The notes beneath the pieces are model-generated. The model worked only from the letters and a program-made list of their open reading frames with translations. It was not told the DNA's origin and searched no databases. A stretch of 57,087 nt of DNA from Candidatus Zambryskiibacteriota bacterium (GTDB lineage: Bacteria; Patescibacteriota; Minisyncoccia; Phycocordibacterales; WO2-35-19): NCBI GenBank assembly GCA_016932555.1, contig JAFGCQ010000013.1, positions 1 through 57,087 of the forward strand, in the 5' to 3' direction. Below, piece by piece: positions 51,248 to 57,087 of the stretch (within the stretch, counting starts at the first letter, position 1; each line of letters starts with the position of its first letter). The translations under genes and the position numbers were made by a program.

Positions 51248-52440
51248 AAAAAATCCTGTTTTTTATTTTTATAGCATCTTTGGTATTGCCTGGATTTAGT
51301 GTTTTATCAGCACAAACTGACAATATTGTTAACGCTTATGTTTTTTATGGCCAAGAATGTCCTCATTGTGCTAAAGAAAGTATATTTTTGTCTGAATTGA
51401 GTAAGCAGTATCCAAACCTTCAAATTTACGAATATGAGGTTTATCATGACCGTGAAAATGCTCTTTTAATGCAAAAAGTAGCAAAAATTTTGAATACAGA
51501 CGCCGGAGGTGTTCCTTTTTTAGTTATGGGCGATAAATATTTTATCGGTTACGGAGAAGGTATAACAGACAAAGAAATAGAAGCTCAGTTAAATAAATGT
51601 CTGGCAACTTTTTGTCCTGATTCAATAGCTGAAATTGTCGGCGCAGAGCCGGGTAGTTTTTCTAATTCAGATACTAATGTAACAGAAAATAAAGAAAAGA
51701 TTATAAAACTACCCCTTTTAGAAGAAATTGATGTTTATAAATTTTCATTGCCGGCGTTGGCAGTTGTGATGGGTACTTTAGACGGCTTTAATCCCTGCGC
51801 CATGTGGGTTCTTTTGTTTTTAATTAGCTTACTTTTAGGTATGGATGATAGAAGAAGAATGTGGATTTTGGGTTCAGTTTTTATTATAGCTTCAGCTTTA
51901 GTTTATTTTGTATTTATGGCCGCTTGGCTTAATTTAATTATATTCTTAGGATTCATAATTTGGGTTAGAGTTGCCATCGCCATTTTAGCATTAGGCGGTG
52001 GTTTTTATAGTTTAAATAAGTTTTTTACAAACAAAGCCGCCACTTGCGAAATCACTTCTGGCGAAAAACAACAACAAATATTTGATAAATTAAAATCGGC
52101 CGTCAACCAAAAAAACTTCTTTTTGGCTCTAGCGGGAATTATCATCTTGGCTTTTATGGTTAATTTAGTTGAGCTAGTCTGCTCGGCCGGCCTGCCAGCC
52201 GTATTCACCCAAGTTTTAGCCCTTAACGAGTTAGCCAACTGGCAGTATTATGGCTATATTCTGCTCTATATTTTCTTTTTTATGTTAGATGACCTTCTGG
52301 TTTTCTTTTTAGCTATGATAACTTTGCGCATAACCGGCTTAACCAACAAATATTCTAGATATTCCCGACTCATAGGTGGCATCTTAATGATTATTATCGG
52401 CTTTTTACTTCTTTTCAAACCTGAATGGTTGATGTTTTAA
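51244..52440 (+). CDS. Thioredoxin-like plus DsbD/CcdA-type membrane protein
   Basis: 398 residues. A signal peptide (to LSAQ) and an extracytoplasmic thioredoxin-like domain with GQECPHCAKE (C39-P-H-C42) come first. A linker leads to a six-helix DsbD/CcdA-like domain with DGFNPCAMWVLLFLISLLLG and LVELVCSAGLPAVF. The paired membrane cysteines would carry electrons from cytoplasmic thioredoxin to the outer domain. The domain order is Trx first, then membrane part. Start overlaps the DUF134 stop by four bases, so it is co-translated. Confidence 0.87.
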   Translation: MKKILFFIFIASLVLPGFSVLSAQTDNIVNAYVFYGQECPHCAKESIFLSELSKQYPNLQIYEYEVYHDRENALLMQKVAKILNTDAGGVPFLVMGDKYFIGYGEGITDKEIEAQLNKCLATFCPDSIAEIVGAEPGSFSNSDTNVTENKEKIIKLPLLEEIDVYKFSLPALAVVMGTLDGFNPCAMWVLLFLISLLLGMDDRRRMWILGSVFIIASALVYFVFMAAWLNLIIFLGFIIWVRVAIAILALGGGFYSLNKFFTNKAATCEITSGEKQQQIFDKLKSAVNQKNFFLALAGIIILAFMVNLVELVCSAGLPAVFTQVLALNELANWQYYGYILLYIFFFMLDDLLVFFLAMITLRITGLTNKYSRYSRLIGGILMIIIGFLLLFKPEWLMF

Positions 52441-52496
52441 AAAGAATTTTTTAGTCTCAAAAAATCTAAATTGCCGAGGGTAGTTTTTTTATAAAT

Positions 52497-53003
52497 CTAT
52501 TTTTTTATCTTTATCTTTTTAGGCTTTTTCTTTTCTTCTTTTTCTTTAGGGGCTACTATTTTTTTGACAGCTGCTTCAAGAGAAGTTTGCTTAGCCTCCA
52601 TGTTAATGATTTCTATGATTTTATCGAGCTTTGCATTTACTGAATCTAATTGTATCTTGAGTTCATCGATACGCTTATCTTGAACTTGGGATTTAGAAGA
52701 AAATGAATCTCTTTTATCCTTTCTGTTTCTTTGTCCATAGTCGCCTGATGAGATTCCTCTATTTTTACGAAAACAGTCATCGCAATATACGGGCTTGTCT
52801 CCTGTTGGGCGAAAAGGCACTTCACAGGTCTTGTGACAAGACGCGCAAGTCGTGCTAAACATTTGCGGACGGCCACTATCTCTCCCGCCACTGTCTCGTC
52901 TATTACCACCACCAAAATTTGAACGTCTACCTCTTCTATCAAAATTACCATCGCCTCGGCCACCACCTCTACCAAAAGCGCCAAGCCTTTTATATTCAGG
53001 CAT
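52497..53003 (-). CDS. CxxC-x17-CxxC zinc-ribbon protein with RGG-rich N-terminus
   Basis: 168 residues. The N-terminal 45 residues are Gly/Arg/Asp-rich (RGGGRGDGNFDRRGRR), typical of RNA binding. Then TTCASCHKTCEVPFRP...VYCDDCF is the CxxC-x17-CxxC motif known from Parcubacteria and relatives. A helix and a Lys-rich tail (KEEKKKPKKIKIKK) end it. It is likely a nucleic-acid-binding protein. It lies just outside the first 90-bp repeat. Confidence 0.8.
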   Translation of the reverse strand: MPEYKRLGAFGRGGGRGDGNFDRRGRRSNFGGGNRRDSGGRDSGRPQMFSTTCASCHKTCEVPFRPTGDKPVYCDDCFRKNRGISSGDYGQRNRKDKRDSFSSKSQVQDKRIDELKIQLDSVNAKLDKIIEIINMEAKQTSLEAAVKKIVAPKEKEEKKKPKKIKIKK

Positions 53004-53074
53004 AAATTTAGTTATTATTAATACTGATTATCAATAATAACATATATATTTATTTTTTCAAGAAAAAAATTCAT

Positions 53075-53164
53075 GCTGGCCGTTTCGAGTTAGAACCGTG
53101 TGATTCATTACCCAGTAATGCTATTTTAGCACTTTTTTAAAATCAAAAACGACGGGTCTCGAGT
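53075..53164. repeat. 90-bp repeat, copy 1
   Basis: It begins GCTGGCCG and ends TCTCGAGT, with short terminal direct repeats of the CGTCTCGAGT type. Inside are a CATTAC/GTAATG hairpin and a TGCTA/TAGCA hairpin. It is the same length and orientation as 53645-53734 and 57002-57087, and lies between the zinc-ribbon gene and the GIY-YIG gene. Confidence 0.85.
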
Positions 53165-53194
53165 GGCGCATAAGTTATCCAACTTTACTCATAA

Positions 53195-53467
53195 TTACAG
53201 TTTCTTTATTAACTCTTTATCACCACTAATTAAAGCTTCTTTTTTGGCTCTTGTCCAACCTTTGAGCTGTTTTTCTCTCCTCATTGATTCCAGTCTTGAA
53301 TCAAATTTTTCTTGATAGACGAGTTCAAAATCTTTATGTTCTTTGCTAAATTTGGAAGCTTTTGTGTTTTTACTCCTATGCTCTTTGAGTCTCTTTTCTA
53401 AATTATTTGTCTGACCAATATAGAGACTGTTGTCGGAGAAACGGAGGATGTATAGAAAATAATTCAT
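53195..53467 (-). CDS. GIY-YIG nuclease-domain protein
   Basis: 90 residues, the minimal GIY-YIG fold: FLYILRFSDNSLYIGQTNNLEKRLKEH, then FELVYQEKFDSRLESMRREKQLKGW. The family is often annotated as UPF0213/YhbQ-type and may act in DNA repair or as a stand-alone homing-like nuclease. It lies alone between repeat copies 1 and 2, on the strand of the other accessory genes. It is a possible cargo gene. Confidence 0.88.
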   Translation of the reverse strand: MNYFLYILRFSDNSLYIGQTNNLEKRLKEHRSKNTKASKFSKEHKDFELVYQEKFDSRLESMRREKQLKGWTRAKKEALISGDKELIKKL

Positions 53468-53644
53468 GTTTTTTCGAACTCCCTTCGATTCGGCATTTTC
53501 AATGCCTCACTCAGGGCCTTCGACGTGGATTTTTGTGACATAACTTGTGAGTAGATTTGGTTTGTGGCTATAGCCCTGAGCGAGCGTAGCGAGTCGAAGG
53601 GCTATAGCTGTGAGCGGAGCGAGTGCAACGAGCGAAGTCGAACG
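53468..53644. other. Repeat-rich gap before 90-bp copy 2
   Basis: It holds CAGGGCCTTCGAC and a REP-like hairpin (CTATAGCCCT at 53568-53577 with AGGGCTATAG at 53598-53607, loop GAGCGAGCGTAGCGAGTCGA). GAGCGAAGTCGAACGGC, which also occurs almost unchanged before tRNA-Glu (24402-24418), follows. No gene seen. Confidence 0.5.
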
Positions 53645-53734
53645 GCTGGCCGTCTCGAGATAGAACCGCGTGGTTCATTACCCCGCAATGCTATTTTAAC
53701 AGATTTTTTAAATTAAAAACGACGCGTGTCGAGT
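53645..53734. repeat. 90-bp repeat, copy 2
   Basis: Same length and orientation as copy 1. It carries a GAACC/GGTTC hairpin (in GAACCGCGTGGTTC) and CATTAC followed by GCAATG. It separates the GIY-YIG gene from the membrane protein/restriction-modification pair. Confidence 0.85.
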
Positions 53735-53741
53735 AGCTTAT

Positions 53742-54503
53742 TTACCTTGTTTCATAAAAATCGTTAGCCTTCCCATTAAAATCATAATAATATAAGCTAA
53801 AACCAGGCGCTATACTTTTGATTTTTTTATTTTCGATTTCTAACCCGATAACAATCGAACCCATGCTATATGTTTTAAACTTTCTTTCAACAGAATCAGA
53901 AGATAACAATAATTCATAATTTATTATGCTAACCCCGTCATTCAAAAATTGATTCAATACTACTGAATCAAGATCATTTTCTAAATTTCTCTGTAAAAAC
54001 TTTGAAGGAAATATTGCCTTTTGGACTGGAATTTTTGTTAATATATCAGGACCAAAAACAACCCTAATTGCCTCGACATAAATAGGAATTTCCCCATAGT
54101 TTTTAAAAGTTGCAGTTTTATTTTCAAAATCATATTCAAACTCTAATTGTTGAGTTTTTAAATTTTGCTCTAATAGCTTCTCATTTATTTTATTTTGTTG
54201 GTAAGAAAAGTATATAACACCAAAAAATGACAATATTGATATTGAGGCAAGTATAATACTAGTAATTCTTTGATTTCGGGATGTCTTTCTGTCGTCAGTT
54301 TTTGCTTCCTCATGTTCCAATGCTTCAGATTCTTTTTGCCCTAAATCAGCTTCGAGTTCTTCTTTTAGCCATTTTTCTTCCTTATTCCGGATACTTGATG
54401 AGGCTAACCCTCGTACAGCCATTTCATCTTGCTTTTTCTCTAAATCTCTCTCGTACTTCTTAGTCCGCCAATTTTTATATATTTCAAATTGTTTTTTATT
54501 CAT
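53742..54503 (-). CDS. Membrane protein of unknown function coupled to the RM gene
   Basis: 253 residues from ATG 54503 (a GTG at 54512 is the alternative). A long charged helix with Lys/Glu runs, one membrane helix (about 80-100), then an extracytoplasmic or cytoplasmic beta-rich domain (ATFKNYGEIPIYVEAIRVVFG). It starts within a few bases of the end of the upstream methyltransferase, so translation is probably coupled. It ends eight bases from repeat copy 2. Family not recognised. A membrane partner is unusual beside an RM enzyme. Confidence 0.6.
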   Translation of the reverse strand: MNKKQFEIYKNWRTKKYERDLEKKQDEMAVRGLASSSIRNKEEKWLKEELEADLGQKESEALEHEEAKTDDRKTSRNQRITSIILASISILSFFGVIYFSYQQNKINEKLLEQNLKTQQLEFEYDFENKTATFKNYGEIPIYVEAIRVVFGPDILTKIPVQKAIFPSKFLQRNLENDLDSVVLNQFLNDGVSIINYELLLSSDSVERKFKTYSMGSIVIGLEIENKKIKSIAPGFSLYYYDFNGKANDFYETR

Positions 54504-54515
54504 GTTTTCCACTAA

Positions 54516-56972
54516 TTATTTCAACAACTCATATTTAAATAATTTTGGCTGAATAACAGTTTCGTAATATTTTGCCAATTTTGTTTTCAAGCTGTTAATA
54601 GCAGTATTGAGCTCCGTATAGACATAAACCCATTCGTCGTTGTCATTTTTATAACGAGCATTAAGTTCGTCATCGATTTGATATGTACCGTATGTATACT
54701 TAGGATTATAATCTTCAGTGCTTTTTGCTTTTTTCAAAACATCGCCAAAGATTTCCAGAAGATCCTTCTCGTCTTTCGTAATCTTATATTCCTTTAATTT
54801 CTTGCTTGCCAACGTTCCCTTATCAAAACAAAGTTCGTTTTTATAAAATCTTTTATCACTTCCACTAAAACTGCGGCAATGATTGCGTTGACTTAAGCAA
54901 GCAAATATAAAACATGATTTTAAGAAATTTTTATCTTTTAAGTATTTATCTCCTCCGTCTGCGGTTGTAAAATATATATCCCGCTCATACCAATTTTTCT
55001 GAGGGTAAAGTTTAGCAGCAAATAACGGCAATTTATCAACAAAATTATCTGAACGAAGATAAAAACCTTGAGATTTTTCCAGTCCATTATAAGTAATGGT
55101 AGTTGTTAGTGAATAACTAATGGGGTCTAAGTTATAGCTTGTGATTCGTAAGTGACCAACAATATTTTCATTATAAACTGCTTTGCGTTTTACTTTTTTA
55201 GCTGATTCTTTTCCAGATAAATCACAAACTACTTCTGTTTCAATATCATTATCAAAGACTCGTGTATCTTTATAATTCTGTTGCATAGGAGAATGCACCT
55301 TCCTGACCTCAATTTCTTTAATTAAGGCTATTTCATCATCTTCTTGTTCAGGAGTTTTTTTGCTATCAATATCAAATGCTTTGAGTGTGAGTTTTTCAAG
55401 ATTTTCAGTCAGATTTTTCCACAAGATACAACTGACAGCACTAGGCCCCGCATGAAAATATTGGCGATTAAAAAGAAAGCCGTCGATAAATTTTTTTTCA
55501 CCAAGACCAAGCGATTTCCAATATTTTATTGGGCTAAACAACACAAGACAATCATCTTGCTTTTTTAAATAATATTGCCAACCTGACCAAATAAACAGGT
55601 TTGCTAATTCACGATGATTTGCTTCATTAGTCCCGGCTTTTTTAAATTCTTCATAGATAAAAGATTTTGATCCATTTCGATTCTTAATTAAGGCAGCTTC
55701 GTCTCGATAAGGCGGATTTTCATACAAAATAATGTTTGTTTTTTTATCCCCGACATAATTTAGGAGTTTAGAAATACTATTGTGATATTCCTTTGTCATT
55801 TTAGACGACTTTTGCCCCCCTACAAATTGTGAGCTCAGCGCATCACCACCTTCAACCAAAGCCTTCCTAGTATTTACTTCCTGATATGGGGGGATTATTA
55901 ATTTCACCTTGTCCCCAATACGCTCGTTTAATACCACCCATTCTTTAAGTTCATAAGTATTGACAATAGCATGAGATAATTCATTATCGGAAAGGTACTC
56001 TCTTATTTTGATGGATGTCTCGTATTTTTTTAATTCTCCGAGTGTAATCTCGTTTATTTTTCTTTTATTTCTTACCAAAATTAAATCTATTCCATCTCCA
56101 ACACTAGATAAATAATTCTTTTTAAAATTGTTATCGACATATTTTATCAGTTCCCCAATAGCAATATCATCTACCGGTTTATCGGTTAGAAATTCCTCCA
56201 AGTTGCCCGTACCTGCGCAACGATCAAGAATAATATAATCATGTTCTTTGAGTATCTGTTTTATAGCCTTTCTGACTAATTCTGTAGCCTTGAGACAATA
56301 AGCGGGGGGCGTGTAAAAGGCACCTAATTCTTTCTTGTGCTGCTTATCATTAAGCAAGTCCATGATGTATTTGAAATCTTTTTCATCTCCTTTCCATGGA
56401 TATATATAATCTGCGAAGCATTTAGGCGAACGCAATTCTTTAAAAAGCTTAATCTTACTTGCTGTTGGATTTTCCTCATAAAATCTATTCGCCCAACCTA
56501 CTACATCAAACAAGTCAATGTGAACTTTGGTAAACTTTTTAGTTTCTAAAATCTCTGTAATTCGTCGCAAACCTACTAAGTTACTATAATCAATTTTTTC
56601 TGGTTCAATCTTAGTTGTAAAATCTAGATTATCTTTGCTTGCCGCACCAGCATGAGGTATCTCAATTTGAGAGAGAAAATCCCTAGAATCAAATAGGTAT
56701 GCTTTTTCTTCATTAAGAGCAACTAATAAGATTTGGGCTGGGATAGGATTACCTTTTATTCTTCGATGACTTAAATATTTTATCGCTTGAGATAATACCT
56801 TGTTGGTATCGGAAATAGTTAATTTAAACTCAAACAGAGTACCCTTATAAACTCCATCTGTATTATAAGTAAGTTCAATATCAGCACTAATAGCGAGTCG
56901 TTCAAAAAACTCAATCTGACCTTCACGTTCAGATAAAAAGTATTTTTTTGATTTGGTTATATTTCCAGCCAT
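54516..56972 (-). CDS. Type IIG-like restriction-modification enzyme (N6-adenine methyltransferase)
   Basis: 818 residues. The N-terminal region has a PD-(D/E)xK-like nuclease pattern: D39 in YNTDG, then E48-F-K50 in LFEFKL. The methyltransferase core follows: LGAFYTPPAYC (217-), motif I ILDRCAGTGN (248-257), NPPY at 419-422, typical of N6-adenine enzymes. The C-terminal half is a probable target-recognition region. Nuclease and methyltransferase on one chain suggests a type IIG/L enzyme, though the nuclease call rests on a short motif. GAGGTG lies just before the ATG. Repeat copies 2 and 3 flank it with the membrane-protein gene. Confidence 0.75.
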   Translation of the reverse strand: MAGNITKSKKYFLSEREGQIEFFERLAISADIELTYNTDGVYKGTLFEFKLTISDTNKVLSQAIKYLSHRRIKGNPIPAQILLVALNEEKAYLFDSRDFLSQIEIPHAGAASKDNLDFTTKIEPEKIDYSNLVGLRRITEILETKKFTKVHIDLFDVVGWANRFYEENPTASKIKLFKELRSPKCFADYIYPWKGDEKDFKYIMDLLNDKQHKKELGAFYTPPAYCLKATELVRKAIKQILKEHDYIILDRCAGTGNLEEFLTDKPVDDIAIGELIKYVDNNFKKNYLSSVGDGIDLILVRNKRKINEITLGELKKYETSIKIREYLSDNELSHAIVNTYELKEWVVLNERIGDKVKLIIPPYQEVNTRKALVEGGDALSSQFVGGQKSSKMTKEYHNSISKLLNYVGDKKTNIILYENPPYRDEAALIKNRNGSKSFIYEEFKKAGTNEANHRELANLFIWSGWQYYLKKQDDCLVLFSPIKYWKSLGLGEKKFIDGFLFNRQYFHAGPSAVSCILWKNLTENLEKLTLKAFDIDSKKTPEQEDDEIALIKEIEVRKVHSPMQQNYKDTRVFDNDIETEVVCDLSGKESAKKVKRKAVYNENIVGHLRITSYNLDPISYSLTTTITYNGLEKSQGFYLRSDNFVDKLPLFAAKLYPQKNWYERDIYFTTADGGDKYLKDKNFLKSCFIFACLSQRNHCRSFSGSDKRFYKNELCFDKGTLASKKLKEYKITKDEKDLLEIFGDVLKKAKSTEDYNPKYTYGTYQIDDELNARYKNDNDEWVYVYTELNTAINSLKTKLAKYYETVIQPKLFKYELLK

Positions 56973-57001
56973 TTAAGGCACCTCGAGCAGAGCTCAAAGT
57001 G

Positions 57002-57087
57002 GCTGGCCGTCTCGAGTTAGAACCGTGCGGTTCATTACCTCACAATGCTATTTTAACAGATTTTTCGGATTAAAAACGACGCGTCTC
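57002..57087. repeat. 90-bp repeat, copy 3 (cut by the window end)
   Basis: It matches copies 1 and 2 from GCTGGCCG through AAAAACGACGCGTCTC. It carries GAACCG/CGGTTC, a different stem sequence from copy 2 that still pairs. It lies upstream of the RM gene. Confidence 0.85.

Noticed and set aside
53075-57087. Classical integron attC array
   Set aside because: The repeats lack the GTTRRRY core layout and no tyrosine integrase with attI is present.

Overview
The window looks like chromosomal DNA of a Candidate Phyla Radiation bacterium (Patescibacteria, most likely a Parcubacteria lineage). This rests on the AT-rich sequence, the standard code with TGA used as a stop, shortened core proteins (IF-2 without its long N-terminus, ValRS without a C-terminal coiled coil), DUF4446, the CxxC-x17-CxxC protein, arrays of small pilin-like membrane proteins, and substrate-binding proteins without permeases. 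I ran no search, so family names come from motifs and remembered family features.

Layout. 1-8.3 kb: tRNA-Trp, ribosomal protein L33, an unusual HTH-MurA fusion divergent from an NlpC/P60-like protein, tRNA-Tyr, ClpB, a catalytically dead trypsin-like protein and a cysteine desulfurase. 8.3-10.9 kb: DUF4446, infB, rbfA, then tRNA-Cys, -Leu and -Lys. 11-14 kb: a G+C-richer pyrF-pyrE pair that looks imported, a PaaX/Cas2-like gene bracketed by similar repeats, tRNA-Leu and the RNase P RNA. 14.1-20.6 kb: an SPFH protein, a membrane-anchored lysozyme-like protein, and a convergent array of seven pilin-like membrane proteins behind a lone solute-binding protein. 20.6-24.5 kb: gyrA, two small genes, tRNA-Ser and tRNA-Glu.

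24.49 to about 30.89 kb is an accessory island of clearly different composition. It holds a large serine recombinase whose 3' end runs into tRNA-Glu, a lipoprotein, a secreted SGNH/VWA/PKD protein and a DUF3644-like HEPN protein. Its right edge truncates both an island ORF and a host MFS transporter.

31-52.4 kb is mostly core: tsaD, a modular surface protein, valS, prsW, hsp20, tRNA-Phe, glutaredoxin, lemA, groES-groEL, secG, an OppA-like protein, RNase J, MFS, DsbA, cupin, rarA, and a likely metal/redox operon (DUF5320, CDF transporter, DUF134, thioredoxin-DsbD). 52.5-57.1 kb is accessory: three same-orientation copies of a 90-bp repeat bound a GIY-YIG gene and a membrane protein plus restriction-modification gene, like cassettes.

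Two window-wide signals stand out. Many core genes have a -10 element, often extended (TGnTATAAT), ending only 5-10 bases before the start codon, so their mRNAs should be leaderless or nearly so. Several accessory genes instead carry strong Shine-Dalgarno sequences and GC-rich terminators. The best candidates for something undescribed are the repeat-bounded cassettes, the HTH-MurA fusion with a palindrome over its own -10, and the pilin array.
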